A DNA stretch of 64,000 nucleotides from Siderastrea radians (GCA_964017195.1 OZ024888.1:11851701-11915700); one strand, 5' to 3'; shown: positions 44,656-57,966, counted from the stretch's first letter. The notes: generated from the sequence alone by a model not told the origin. Numbers and translations: made by a program.

Positions 44656-46472
44656 CTTGCTTCAACTGAGGGAGAAGATGACTGTGGATGTTATATGCAC
44701 TATGTGTACGTGATGAACAACATTGCCTGCTTAGGCATGCAGATGAAATCTTAAAATACCCGAAATGGGATCTTAAGGTACTATGTTGTAGACCGTGCTA
44801 GGAATGGGGAAAGGGGTGGTCATTGAGTGGGAGTAAGCGTTTAGGTTAGGAAAAGGTGTCCCTCATGTCAAAAATCCATATATTGCCAAGGTTGCGACCC
44901 CCTGTTTGCTAGTTATTTTAAAATAAAGACATTGTACGTCATTGTTTGATGGTTGTAAAGCTACACTTAAGGTTATTGGCAAGTAACGTTTCCGCAGCTT
45001 ATGTCCAGACGTGAAGCATTCTTTCAATGCTTAATCTTTGCTTACAAGCTAAGAGACAGGAAGTCAGTTCAATTTGTACACATCTGCAATCGAAGACTTA
45101 TTAAATAAATTGTATACCCTCTTTATAACTTCCATTCAGTCATAAGATTTACGTTTCCCGTAAATATTACCAGTAAATCTTAAAAAAAAAGAGATATTAG
45201 TTCCAAATTTCCAGGACATATAGCTCGGTAAAGGGGAATCAGCCCCTTCGTTGATGTCACACACTCTTTATTTATATAAGAACGTGTCAAATTTGGCTGA
45301 GCCTGAGGATGTTCTAATTTTAGCCCATACATTTTCTTAAATTTGTGGGACAAATCTCAGCCTCAACGTTCTTATAAAAATGGTTCTTATTAAAAAAAAG
45401 TGTAATGGAGATTTTAGTTATGCAACACATGCAGTTTCAACTTATCTGCTGCAACGTTTCTTGTTTGTTTTGTTACACGCTCAAGGTCTTCAAAATACAG
45501 GAAGCTTTTTGAATATGTGCTGAAATATGGACTGTTCAATCTAAAACCATCGGCATAACTGAAATGTTGTCGAGAAGGTTTGACCGTAAGTGGGATGTTA
45601 ACTTATTTTCAGATATATTACTATTTCTATTAGATATTTTTATTATCATTGGAGTCTCCTTTTTTAGAAGTCAACCGGCCCATTGTCGGGATAGTCCCCC
45701 TTGTTGACTTAGAGATCACAAAAGCGGTCTCATTGCACAGTTGCAGCTTATCTGTTATGGCTTGTCTTTAGACAAGTCTTTGCTCAAAGTCAGGAAAACA
45801 GAAAAATATGTAAAAATTGCAATACTCCACTGACAAGCTTTTTTGTAACTCAAAATACATGTAATAAACCCACTAAGACTGAGCATTAATTTTTGAATTT
45901 TTAAAGACGTTGTAAAAGCCTAGTGACTAAAAAAACCTCTTGGTGACTTAAAGGTCATTAAAAATAATAATAACATTAAAGTGCAGAGTTTCAGACTTTC
46001 AGCTTATGTGATCAGATTTGTCTTTTTGTGTTTATGCTCCACGTCGTGAAAACAAAGGAAGTCCTTAAAATTTGCACTGAAATATACAGAGGGTTCAATC
46101 ACAAGCGCCCAACGTAGCTATTGGGAGGGTTTTCGGTTGTTGCTGTGGTAATATCCTTAACCCCCCCGCCCCTCCCCCTCTCCAAATCGTTGTCTATCTT
46201 GACTGTTCAGTGGCTCTGACTATTACGTAAAACAAGTAGATGCTCATATTGAAACCTGGCATTACAAAGGGAGGGGGGAGGAAAGGAAAAAGGAAGGAAG
46301 GGATGACTGTGTTCTTGCGCTAAGCTGCATAAAGAGTTGGATGCCTTGAAAAAAACGGTAGTGCAGTCGATAGTTCAAGGTTATTTTTCTTAACGAATTG
46401 ACAAACAAAACAAAACAAAGAAGTAAACTAGCTTTTAACCAAGACATATAAATCAGACCACATAGTAAAAAG

Positions 46473-46474
<2 letters not shown>

Positions 46475-46544
<70 letters not shown>
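46475..46544. repeat. (CT)35 microsatellite
   Basis: Uninterrupted CT dinucleotides; reads (GA)n on the gene A strand, 1.8 kb upstream of its start codon. Confidence 0.98.
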
Positions 46545-46548
<4 letters not shown>

Positions 46549-47479
46549 TTGACTCATGAAGCTTGGGTTGTCATACTCCAAGTTAACTTCTTAGGGAAAG
46601 AAGGTGACTTCGTAAGGTCGTGAGGTGATAGCTTATCTGGTTCTTTGCTTCAGCCTATTTTTAGCTGGGACTCTTTCTATTGTCTCGGAAACTCGTCACG
46701 AGACGCAATGGTTTTGCATATAACCATTTGGCATTTTCTTTGTTCTTCTCAAGCAGGATGAAATTGTTTTTCATCACACTGCATTTCTTAAATCCACACT
46801 GCAAATGTTTTAATGAGCAACTTTGCGTGCGATTGCTCCGTTATTTAGGAGTTGATACTGCATGTTAAGTAGTAGAGAGGGGATCAATCTCAAGCGTATT
46901 TAGACGGGGCATTTTTTGGTCCTCTGGGACCGCGAGAAAGCTGATGCCACGCATACACTCACCCCTACCCCACAACTCCTTCGTTTGGGAAATAATCAAG
47001 TATTAGAGTAGTAGATGTCTAAAAGAATGTCCGCAGCGTGACATGTTGACGTCCCGTGCCGTGAAAGTTATTTCATGATTTACGGACATCAGCTACATTA
47101 AATTAAACTTAAGGTAAACTAACTTACACAGGCTAGTAATTCCGCCTTTTGACTACCATTATTAGGATTCTCACTGTTTCATTTTTCTAATCTTAAGGAA
47201 ACCACTGAATTTGACTCAAACGTAAGAAAAACAAACAAACAAACAAACGAGTGAACGAATGCTTACATGACCTTATAATAGGTCGAATTAAATGAATATT
47301 TCATTCGTCATCAAGTTTATTGCTTCGATATGATCCACTTTCCCTCCAGTACGTTTTCCTTCGACCCTATGCTCGAGCGGAAATATTTCTTGCATAAATA
47401 TTAGTGGAGGGAGAGCGACAGGACGACTGCTCACAGTCTAGCATCCTACGTCCTTCACCACTGTTTCTTCGGAATGGGA

Positions 47480-47820
47480 ACCCGACGGGAGGGGTCCAGG
47501 GGGGCACTCCCTTATATGGCTTATACGGGGACGTGCCACTGAATAGGCTATGGTTTTTGGTCTCTTTGTCCTGAACAGGGTCTATAATTATTATGTTTCT
47601 GTCCTAAACAGGGTGTGTATTTAGTCATTTGACCTCAACAGGAACCTAAAATGGAGGGTGTTGTCTTACACAACCCTACACAGGGTAAGTATTTTAGCGC
47701 TCTTTATTTTGTCCTAAACAGGGTTAAGGATTTCAAACCCGTAGTGGCAACCCTATACCCAAACATGGGTCAAGTGCCCCCACCCCCCCCGCCATGTTTG
47801 GGTATAGGGATGCCTCTGGG
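47480..47820. repeat. Dispersed repeat of GGGGGCACTCCC type
   Basis: Starts with GGGGGGCACTCCCTTATATGG and has repeated CCTAAACAGGG segments. A diverged relative lies at 50080-50525 (TATATAAGCTATATAGATGC and GGGTATGGTTTTTGG are shared features). Confidence 0.6.
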
Positions 47821-47999
47821 GCTCCCCTATGCTGATCTGATTAGATCCTTTACTACAGGATCCGGTACTTCTATTTTGTTACGGTGGTCCATGCAAAGTT
47901 AATTGTTTCAGTGCATTTAAATCAGTGTCCGAAACTGTTGCAATGATTTAAGCTAACTAACGTGGTGCTGGTTATTTTTGTTGTTATGCTGTGCATAGT

Positions 48000-48165
48000 G
48001 GCTCTAACTTTTCAGACTGTGAATAATATTCCCGAGGTGTCACCAATCAAGTGAAAGCAATTGAGAAGTACTTTCCTATGTTTCTGTTTGTAATGCGTAC
48101 AAGGTGGTTCTAACTTTTCAGATTATCGATGATCCTAAAGTATAGTCATTAAAATAAAAGCTACT
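48000..48165. repeat. Tandem units of about 110 bp, second site
   Basis: GTGGCTCTAACTTTTCAGA and GTGGTTCTAACTTTTCAGA mark two units, with AAGTGAAAGCAATTGAG and AATAAAAGCTACTGAG; same family as 25517-25770. Confidence 0.65.
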
Positions 48166-49616
48166 GAGCATTAAAGCGAAAAAGGCGCCAAAACCTTGTG
48201 AAGTGTTGCAGCGTTCCATTGAATGAATCCATGAAAAATGCTCGAAAGGGAACAAGGTGGCACAGGTTTTGGAAAAAAAGATCTTCTAATTATTGGCTCT
48301 GAAATATGGTACATGTTTGATTTTTCCTGAAACATTGTTGTAACCATCGTTCAAAGCGGATTGAAGCTGTACAATTTCACCGTATTAGCTGCTGTAGTTG
48401 AAACGGAACAAGTTTGTAATCTGTTCCCACAACGGATTCATCATATGCGTGTTTGATCAAACTGAAGACAGAACTAATTTGAACATGAAGAGGTAATTTC
48501 TATGCAGCTCAGAAGCAAGATTACTGTAGCGAGGAACATTAGAATTCACCATCATAGTTTGTTAAACGCAAAGCACAAAATGCAGTTGTTCTTGGTTTAG
48601 AGGGTTGCGGACGGAATGATAAAAACAACATTCAAACAACTGGAAAAGCGATTCAACTCCGTTTACATGGCATCCGATTTCTATCTGAACATTTGGACCT
48701 GTTGGAACACAGAGCAACAACGAGTGCAGGTAAAATATAAACCAGTGTCAATTTTTCGTGTTAAAGCCGAACCTTCCTTCCTTCTTGGTAGTTTGCAGCT
48801 GTAGTTTGTTTAGTACTTGTTTAGACTGCTTCATGATTTTCGCACCGACTTGCCAAGGATGTGTGATAGTTTTTATGAAATGCTTCTGCCCCATCTCACT
48901 GTGTTTTATTTTGTGTCTTGTCTTGATATTTTGAAGTGGAAAACCTTCCTGATAAAACCTACCGTTTGCTCAATTTTAATGATCGATGTGACGATCGATG
49001 AAAGAAATTGATTGTAAACACAACGCTTAATGCTTAACGACGCTGTTGGTGATGCTTGTTGCATGGTGACGCTGTTGGAATTTCTGCTTAATTTAAATTC
49101 GCTGCCAAGTGATTGTTCTCGTCCATTTTTCTCGCCGGGTTGCTCGCGACGAAAAAAACGGTCAGCTTACTTTGTTCGTTTTGTTATTGAGTGTTCACTG
49201 AACATATTTGGTCGCAGCAGGTATTTGAGCTGATAGCCTAGCTCCGTTTAGCCAGTTAAAATGCTAGAAATCCAATATACCTAGTCCAGTTTTTAGGAGA
49301 AATTTCAGGCCAGTGCGCAACGTACCTAATAATTATTGGAAATCCAAAAAGGCAGGCGCACATATCTATCCCCGGTATTTAATTAGCCGCCCATGCTGGG
49401 TTGCATATAAAGGAATTACCCACCCCTCCCCCACTGCCCTCTCCCACCTATTCCCCCGGCACTTCAACATGTATTTTCTTTTGCATTTAGTGTTTTGTCA
49501 GGCCTAGCAAACGTCATCAAACGCAAAATTAAAACGTAATCAAGAAGACACTGGCAGGGCTGATTTCATCACAAAATGATAATATCCCTCAGGAAACGTA
49601 AACATGTTTTTATTAC

Positions 49617-49809
49617 TTTTCATCGAAGTGTCCGCCATATCCTGTGCATGTGTCATTTGGGAAATGACTTCCTCGACAGCTTCTAGCCTTTGCTCGTAAT
49701 AATTAAACTTCACCTCGATTCTAATGAATCCAGCAGAGCAGAGAAGCAAACGGAAAGCAGAAAACAATGTGCCCAGACACACTAACGAACCGTGGCTTTT
49801 AGAGGACAT
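49617..49809 (-). pseudogene. Orphan copy of gene B exon 1
   Basis: The frame MSSKSHGSLVCLGTLFS continues through LLLCSAGFIRIEVKF and AVEEVISQ to DTSMK, clearly homologous to gene B exon 1. A GT donor in the same phase 1 survives (AAAA|GTAATA). The upstream 150 bp are also similar (AACAGGATGCAGAGACG). No collagen or Ig exon follows before gene A begins at 44655, so this is a broken paralogue or an alternative first exon of a lost gene. Confidence 0.75.
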
Positions 49810-52800
49810 TTTGTTGGTTAAATGATCGAACCTGCTCGGGTTTGTACTCATCATGACACGTTTGTAACCCTGCACTGGTTAATGTGATGTCCCATCAAAC
49901 TAACAGGATGCAGAGACGACGGGAAAAAGGAAATATTTTGACCTGGTCTGTTTATCGATCTCAAGAATCAGGGATAAAAAAAGATTACACCGGGATCAGA
50001 TGACCCCTCGTAAATTAAGTGCGAAAATAAGCTCTTAGGGATCATTTCTTTAATGCTGTGGTGTTGTGTAGGTGCGGTGCCCGGAGGGGAGGAGGGGTAC
50101 TTCTATATATAAGCTATATAGATGCCGCGTAATAGGGTATGGTTTTTGGGGTTCCTTAGTCCTTAAAAAGGGTATCCCTTTTGCTCCTTTTTGGTATTGT
50201 GATTCCGGTGTGGCCCTTAAATAGAGTTCCTTTCTGGTGTTGGCTAAAATTGCAGTACGTAAACGCCAAGCTAAACTAAACTAGGCTTTGTCATTATTCT
50301 ATGCTTCATTCTAAGCTTCCTACGTTATAGAAAGTAAATAAAAACGACCTGTTCAGACAATTCGTAGTTATCGTTTTTCCCTTGAATAGGTTGTCATTTT
50401 ATGGGTTTGGGCGTTGAAAAGGGTATCAAGTTTTGATTTTATATCCGTAAGTAGGGTCAGGGTTTAAGAACCTTAGCAGCAAACATCTATCCTAAATTAA
50501 CGGGAGTACCACCCTCCCTCCCCGTGGTGCGGGGGTAAACTCCACTGCAATTTCACACTAGATAAGATAATATGAGGTGCTGACCAAGAGATTAAGAGAC
50601 TCTTATGAAGGTCTTACGATCTAAACTTAATCTTTGGATCTCTTAACGATGACTAGTGAACTTTAACTCAGTTGAAAACAAATTGAAGCATATAGACGTC
50701 AGTATATGAATTTGGCCAGTTTGCACAATTTTGGTAAATCAAATCACCAAATAAAATTTTTAGAAAATGTTGGCTCTGCGTTGTGTTTCTTTGAGAAGAA
50801 GCTGGGGGCCGGACCCAAGCACCACGATGGGGTTAGCCTTTCAGAGTTGATTGAATTCATCAGCTTGTCAATAAAATAACTGAACTGAAAATCATAGCAA
50901 GTTTGAACGCAATTTGTAATTTCTCTTCCTACAAAACCATATCATGCTCCAGTTTCTTGTCAAATACAAAGCAACCAGACGTCGAAAGGTCGAAATTTTA
51001 AGTAACAACTACAGTAATATAAGATTTATGTGCCCCTGTAATCTCAAGTGTAAATTTGGACAGGAGCACCCAACGGCAATCTTTACACATTTGAATTTTT
51101 TTTTTGGCCCTAGGAAAAAGGCCCGTTCTTCGGCGCCAGCTACTGTAGCAATGAATTATTACTTCCAGTAGCCAGTCAGGTTCTAAGTTCCGACCTCTTT
51201 TGCCAGCCATGGAAGTTTTGAAATCGTACAATTTTCTTAGTAGTTTGTACGCCCCAGCTTTTACCAGCCAGGAGATTATTTGGCTTACAAGAAAAGCCCC
51301 AGGGGCATTATGCCCAGCCGTTGTTCTCCCTCCCCTCGGGTTGTAAAATATATTATGGTCACTCAAGATACAAGCTCTATCCTGTCTAGCGAAAGACGCG
51401 ACGAGCATTTGTTTGGCCGAGCGAAAACTGGAGGACCGGGGCAAGTGACCACGAAAAAAAAGCACACACAAAAAAACCGCCTGACAGGGGGGTAATAACT
51501 CCCACGGAACTAAAAAATTGAAGACTTGAATTGCTAACAGACAACTCCAAACATTCATTTAAGACGAAGTATTCACTGATGGAAAATTACTTACACCTTA
51601 AGTTAGCAAAGTTTTCTTGCCTTACGATTGAAAGCCGCTAAACTCACAAGTAAAAAAGCATTTTTGGCGTAAGTCTTCGCTTTACCCTGTTGCTGAATAA
51701 CATTTCTTTTGAGTTCATGATCATAAACCAAAGCAATACACTTCAGCCTTTAATGTTCATATAAATTACCCCTTTGATATGATGGTTGACTTTCGGATGA
51801 TTTTCCGGCAAAGTGAAAAGTCTTTCAATTACCACTGAAACCCACCTCCATATTTCCCAGTGCAGTGATGGGAGCTTCGCAGGAGGCTAGTGCGATGACT
51901 CACAGAAAGATTTGCAAACATGTGACTGTATGGCTAATCGCTGGAATTTGTTAATACTGACTAGAAGTCTGTTTTATTTAGCTTCACCAGAGGAACATCA
52001 TTTTTTTAGTTCTTACCTCTTAAAGTGTACAAGCACACCGATTATTTCTACCCGGTAGTTCACAAAACCTTGCTGCAAAGTATGCAATTCATCTGGGTCA
52101 CGCTTGCAGTTGGGTTGCACGTGTAAACCAGGACAGAAAGTTTCTTTAGTCTAATCTGTAGTCTAGGCACTTCCGAGGCTCTTTCCTCCGTCACCCATTG
52201 CGTTTGCACTCGCTAAGTAGCGAATCCATCTTAAGTGCAGCTGGTCAAATTTCGTTGCTGGGATATTGGTAAAGAAACCGATTGATGGAAAAAGCTGTTT
52301 TTAAGCGTATTTTGCTACTTCGTATGCATGAGAAGTGAATGTTTGAGTTGAAACACTATCGGGTGCATTGCTAATGTTAGTCGGACTCGGCGCTTTAGAA
52401 ATTTGAATTTCCAAGACGTGGCGATGGGACCTTTCCTAGTATCAGTCCACCCTTAACCTAAGGTTAAGGGTAACACCAACCTATAGTAAAGATGTTGTAC
52501 AATAACTTTAGTAACACATTTTATGATAAAATCAATATTTATTTTCTCTATCATAAAACTGCTAAAATAAACACAAACATAAACATAAACAATTAAGCTA
52601 TTAAAGAAACGGTTTTGCTCGGTAGATCGCACAAGATATCTTTTAAGATCAAATCACACTTTTCCGATACACTCTAATTTTGAGTCAAATCCACGATTTT
52701 GGATAACGTCATAGTCCCACAGCAGAGCCACAACCTGTAATATTTGTCTACCTTGTATAGCCATTATGTGTTATCTAACAAACGTAAAAGATTTTCAAAC

Positions 52801-53742
52801 TACCGATGTTCATTGTAACACAGCAAAAACCCCGGAAAGTGGTTCCATCCACCTCCTTCCCATGTTGTACCACCGTGGGAGCATGAATTAGGTTGTTTTC
52901 AGATTTTTCTTATTTACAGTAAAACCCAGCTTTCTCGCTGTTCTCACTATCTTAAAGTGAAAACTGCTGCTCTTGGAGAAAGTTGCTGCCATCACGATCT
53001 CAGCAGAATTATAATCTGAGATCGACACGCGCCTTTGCTGCGCCTGTCTGCAAGACAAACATGTTCAGAGACAGTTTCATAATTAGCCACTGCATGTAAT
53101 ATATTTTAAATTGTCGTCATGTATTTTTATTGTAAATAATTTATTCACGTAGTTCAGTCATTTGACTGCAAAGTGTATTTTTGTTAATAAACGGTCTATC
53201 TTATCTCTTATCTTAACTCGAACTCCCGCTTTCTCAAACAATTTTTGTCTCCCTCACTGCGGAGAGTTCGAAATAAGGGGAGTCTACTCTATTCTCCCTT
53301 CGTTCTAATTAAATTTTTATCTATGTAAAGGTACTCATTATATATACGTAGGCGTTGTACTAGTTTTTGGAATGTTTATTCCAAAAAAAAAAAGCCCCAT
53401 GCGGGAAACGGTAAAACATGCTATGAAGTTATTTAACTGAAGTTTAGACCGGCGATGGAGATACCCTGTCTTACACTTCTTTGACTAACTCTCAAACACA
53501 TTTATTTTAAAAAAAGTTTTAAAAGCCAAAACTAGACATCAGTCCACAATTACAATAGGCTTTTAGACGAAGTTACTGATGCTAAATGCCAAGCAAACCC
53601 TCTCGGTCGGATACTAACCTTAAGCATAATGATGTTTCTCTTGTTTGTTTCATTTTCCCCACTTCCTTGTTTTTTTCGAGAACATCCGAAAGGCACATAT
53701 TTGAATAATAACATATTATAGCAAAATGTTTCGATATGAATT
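49810..53742. other. Gene-free stretch
   Basis: Contains a relative of the 47.5 kb repeat (50080-50525), a small palindrome CCCTTAACCTAAGGTTAAGGG region (52451-52471), a LINE-like 3' tail (53040-53215) and a poly-A run (53383-53393). The 186-codon minus frame at 50998-51558 has no recognisable domain. Confidence 0.5.
53040..53215 (+). mobile_element. LINE-like 3' end with TATCT-type tail
   Basis: Ends TTGTTAATAAACGGTCTATC followed by TTATCTCTTATCTTA, as in CR1/L2-type 3' tails with short tandem repeats. No coding part is visible upstream. Confidence 0.45.
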
Positions 53743-53746
53743 TTAA

Positions 53747-54327
53747 CCCTATTCTGCCTGGGCTTTTTTTGAGTTTCTGAGCCGGGGGGGGCACAAGGTT
53801 GCCCCCCTATAGATCTCGAAAAGTATTAAAGCTCTTGCATTGGAACTTGGCACGTTTGTAGCACGTCACTAGCTTAACAGATTGAGTTTGTGACGTGTCA
53901 ATTATGACGTGACTTGACGTCACCATAACGTCACAAACCGGCCAGTTTAAATTTGAGGCCACCATCTTGAATCCCAAACCTGCAGTCCTACAGCTGACAA
54001 TGACGTCACCAAAATATATGATTTTGTTCTAAGACACATACTTAGTCAAAACAAGCACACAAAAGTAAAAAATTATCTTCTTTTTACAAACGAAGGGGGA
54101 AAACCTGAAAAAAGACAGAAAATAGTCAAAATACACTTCTGGGTAGACGGTTCCCATGGAAACGTCAGTCATCATAGACACGTCATTGACACAGGAAAAT
54201 TTGCTCTGACAAATTATAGGAAAAGTCACCAGATTTGGTGACTATTCGTCCAGCCGTTTAAAATTTATAATTCGTTAAAGCCAGCGCGGGTACAATGTGC
54301 CCCCCCCCCCCCCCATGCAGAATAGGG
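53747..54327. mobile_element. TTAA-flanked MITE, 581 bp
   Basis: TTAA at 53743-53746 and 54328-54331. Ends CCCTATTCTGC and GCAGAATAGGG are exact inverted copies, each next to a C- or G-run. The same class of insertion site as the elements at 19777 and 42504. Confidence 0.85.
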
Positions 54328-56689
54328 TTAAGAAAAGTCACAAACTTCGGTGGCTTTTGCTTGGACATTAAGAAAGGTCCAAAGTCATCTCGGGCACATT
54401 GCCCACTCAAACACCCCTAGGCTGGATAGGGTTGAGTGGCAAACAAGGAGAGAAATATTAAAATGTTACCTAGAAACCGATATTTTATGACCACTCAATA
54501 GATTCTGTGATTCTACGTAAGGTAGATTTAAATATGATTAATATGTAAACCAGTTTTTAGGGGAGTTGTGTTGCCCTCCTCTCCACAAACGCCTGCTTAC
54601 CGGAGTTCAACGTTCCTTAGCCATAGCCTAGCCAGTCACATTGTATCTACTTATGGCTGGAAGGTTGACTTTGAACGCAGGACACTTGAGCGGGAACACA
54701 TGCAGTTTGGCGCAAGAGAACCAACATTGGCTCCTCATTTTTTTCCCTAATAAAACTGTTGCTTCTACAAAACATTTAATTATAACTTCTCCTCGTAAAA
54801 TTTACTGCTAAGCGTTTAAAGAAACGGTTGCAACAACAAGTAACTTATGGTTGGTTTAATTACCAGGAGACAAAGGGTTGCATCTGTACAATTTCCATCA
54901 AAATTAGCACGTTTCCTATTGAAGCGCCCAGTTGCTTGTCATTTTGTCATTAAAAAATAAAGATCAAAAAGCAAGCCTACTTCATACTTTTTGCAGTCGG
55001 ACTTGAACTGACAAACATTCACAGTAATTTCTTTGTGGTTCTAAATTAAAATCAACTCAAAATTCGATGGTAAGTGCTAAAAATAATTCAGTGCGGTCAG
55101 TTTAAATTTTCAAGGCGTATTCTACGTTTTCATACCTTAAACGAAGATTCATTCTCGCCATTTGCAAACATAGAATCATTTTCTGTCACTGGTTCGTCGC
55201 TAAAACGTCAAAATACACAGAACATTTACTCTTGGTTTTGATAATAACACTCGAAGTGACTGTACTCAAAGTGATACGAATCTTTTTACATCAACCTGTC
55301 GATAACGGTATAAACCTCGTGATCCTTAACATTATTGTCGCTCACATTACCTAAAAAACAACAGTTTTGGTTAATTTTGATAAACAGAAACTTAATAATT
55401 CCAAAACTCGGGAAAAACTGACAGATAAATATTCTTACCTTCCATCTTTCGCTTACCAAGTCCAGTCGTCGTCTCTTTGTCGTGCTGCGCAAACTCCAAC
55501 CTGTTTTTTAGATATTACCGCTGACCATTATTTCTCATTCCCGATTCCCGATTCCCGATTCCCGATTCCCGATTCCCGATTCCCCATTCCCCATTCCCCA
55601 TTCCCCATTCCCCATTCCCCATTCCCGATTCCCCATTCAGCATTCCCGATTCCCCATTCCTCGTTTTAGTAACATCCCGATAAATTCTCAGTTTCACCGC
55701 CGATTAACAAACACTCTGAAATTGATATTTTATTTTTCTATTTCAGAGTTTATGCATAAGCAAAGAATAACTATAAACGATATTTCACTGAAAAGAGATA
55801 AATAATCGAACAGACACGGCTAGAGAGTCGCGTCTGGGAGCAGAATAATTGTATTCAGTTTTTAATTTTTTTAAAAAAGGGCTAATCATTTGTAGGTTTC
55901 AGCCTTTTCCCTGTTTGACCAAAACAGTTTACTGAATAAACTTTGCAAAGGTTTCCCTTTACCCTACTTTGGTGCGGAGAACAGTGCATCAAGCTCATTC
56001 ACGTCAAAACTCTTCCGTCCAAGATGTCATGCAAGCCGTTAGCTGAACGTTTTACGTTATGGACATGAAACAACGAGCTGGATTTTTCTTCCACGATTCT
56101 CAATTTTTTTATACCCTTTAGAAATACTGAAGTTGTTATTCTTTTCTATTTCAGATAGCTTCTGTATGAGCGAAGGATAGACGGCACAAGTGAAGAAATG
56201 TCCAGTTCTAGTAGAAGCGATTCGCGCGTTTAGTATATTCTTAAAACGGATACGTGTCCTTCGGTGTTTGCATAAACATCCCATTTATCACTTCTTTGGT
56301 TTTGCCTCAAAACGTGCTTGTTTTTGGCCGTCATTTGATGTTTTCGATTCCGTCGGTCCAAAGTAACACAACTACAGCTAACTACCGAACTGAGACCTAA
56401 ATAGCCAATCAAAAGCGAGTGTAATTTTTCAAAATTTTTGCAACGGTACGCAAGTTGCACGCATGTTTGTATCTGCAACAGCAGGCGTGTTTGTGTTTGC
56501 TGTGAAAACTCGGGTCTAACAGAAACTACAGTAATTATTGCTCTACTGCAATTATCGGCGGTGAAACTGAAAATTTATTGTGGACGCAAAAGTCATCAAC
56601 TCGTTTCGTGATCGAAACCTCTCAGCTAATTACTCTTGCGGTTTGTTGCGGTTACGTCTCGAATCTGATTGGTCGCAGAACAATAAACA
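54328..56689. other. Gene-free stretch with duplicated segment
   Basis: 54770-55030 is homologous to 25190-25500 (GGTTTAATTACCAGGAGACA versus GGTGTATACCAGGAGACA, then CACGTTTCCTATTGAA). A 7-bp satellite lies at 55537-55658. Nothing else is recognised; the frames at 56057-56478 have no domain. Confidence 0.5.
55537..55658. repeat. 7-bp tandem repeat
   Basis: Units CCCGATT and CCCCATT in blocks, about 17 copies. Confidence 0.95.
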
Positions 56690-57800
56690 TTCCAGAAATA
56701 ATTTTAGGCGTTCATGGTTTAATGGTTTTCACTGTAACTCTTAAATTTACTTTAGCTTTATCAGTTGGAATACATAACGTTAGTATATACCAAACCAGTG
56801 GGTAGTATTTTTCGCTCCTTCTGATTGGATACTAATACTCGGGATAGTATCTGTATTCACCTCCCGGCGCAAATCTTTCGGGATTTTGCGCGCGAGTTTT
56901 TACTTATTTCTCAGACAAAAGGAACTATTTGGTACTGGCTATCCACTGGTTTGGTATGTACTAAAACAATTATTCACCTCAGTGTCATTGGACAGTGGTG
57001 GATATTTTCCTCGCCACTTCTTGGCTCGACAAATATCCACCATTATTCACCTCAACTTCAATGAATTGTTATTCACAGAAGTAAAGGTGAGTCCCGATTT
57101 GCAAAATACTTTTTTTGGCCGCCTCAGAGTTCGCCAATAATCGTGTAAAGTTGACCAGTTAACTGAATTTTCACGGGTGAGATTTTCATGATGTTACTTA
57201 AGACACGTGTAAAAACTGAGAACAGTGCAAGGTGACCTAAAACCGAAATAAAAAACGATACACGTGAAGTTACGAAATCCAATCTAAATCGGTCGATTTT
57301 GGGGTATATTATTACCCCATATTTTTTATAATGGCAGGCACAGGAGTCTAGTTCAATCTTCGCGATCCTGTAACAAATCGCACTAAAATAACAGAATTAT
57401 AAAAATAACGCAAAAAGGTAAGGTGAAGGTCAAACGGATTCAACATCATTCAATATTGCTGAATACATTTTTTTTAATTGTGGCACGATGTTGAAAGAGG
57501 TGGCCAGACAAAATTAACATTGTTTTCCACACCAGAGAGCAAAAGAAATTTGAATCAACGTTAATCAAAAGGGTAGCCAACGCGTTTAAACATGTTGACT
57601 TCTACAACCGGGTGTTGAATAGAAGCGTTGAACCCGTTCCTCCTTGGTCTAATGCGCGGAACATCTGTAAAGAGAACGGTTATGCTTCCGAGTAAAAAAA
57701 TTACTTAAAATAGAAAACGATTAACAGAGATCGTGCTAATAATACGATACTATATTTTTCTAAAAGGAAATACTGTGGAGAGAAGCAAGATTAAAAAAAG

Positions 57801-57847
57801 GTTTTAACTTGTTCTTACCTGCACCTTTGACGGTCATTGTTTGGTGG
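57801..57847 (-). pseudogene. Relic of gene B Ig exon end and donor
   Basis: On the minus strand CCACCAAACAATGACCGTC then GGTAAGAACAAGTTAAAACC parallels the last 25 bp of gene B exon 3 and the start of its intron (CCACCAAACTGACAGTC then GGTAAGAACGAGCTTAAACC). A 2-bp insertion breaks the frame. Confidence 0.45.
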
Positions 57848-57854
57848 AACAGCC

Positions 57855-57966
57855 ATTCATTCATTCATTCATTCATCCATCCATCCATTCATTAATTCCT
57901 TCCTTCCTTCATTCATTCATTCATTCATTCACTCATTCATTCATTCATTCATTCATTCATTCATTC
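57855..57966. repeat. (ATTC)n tetranucleotide repeat
   Basis: ATTC units with some ATCC and CTTC variants; the Ser/Ile/His-rich frames across it are artefacts. Confidence 0.95.

Larger units (their letters stand above)
44656..49616. other. Upstream of gene A; gene-free
   Basis: No promoter element can be assigned with confidence. Contents: three diverged copies of a CAGCTTATCTG/AGGAAG-type segment (about 45430-46100), the (CT)35 run, a repeat-like patch at 47350-47445, a CCCAAACATGGG-bounded repeat at 47480-47820, an array of about 110-bp units at 48000-48165, and short frames at 48616-49233 with no domain. Confidence 0.5.

Noticed and set aside
50998..51558. 186-codon minus-strand open frame
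   Set aside because: No recognisable domain, no signal peptide, composition like repeat DNA, and an overlapping open frame on the other strand.
55367..55697. Pro/Phe/Ile and Gly/Glu repeat frames
   Set aside because: Translation of the 7-bp CCCGATT satellite, not a repeat protein.
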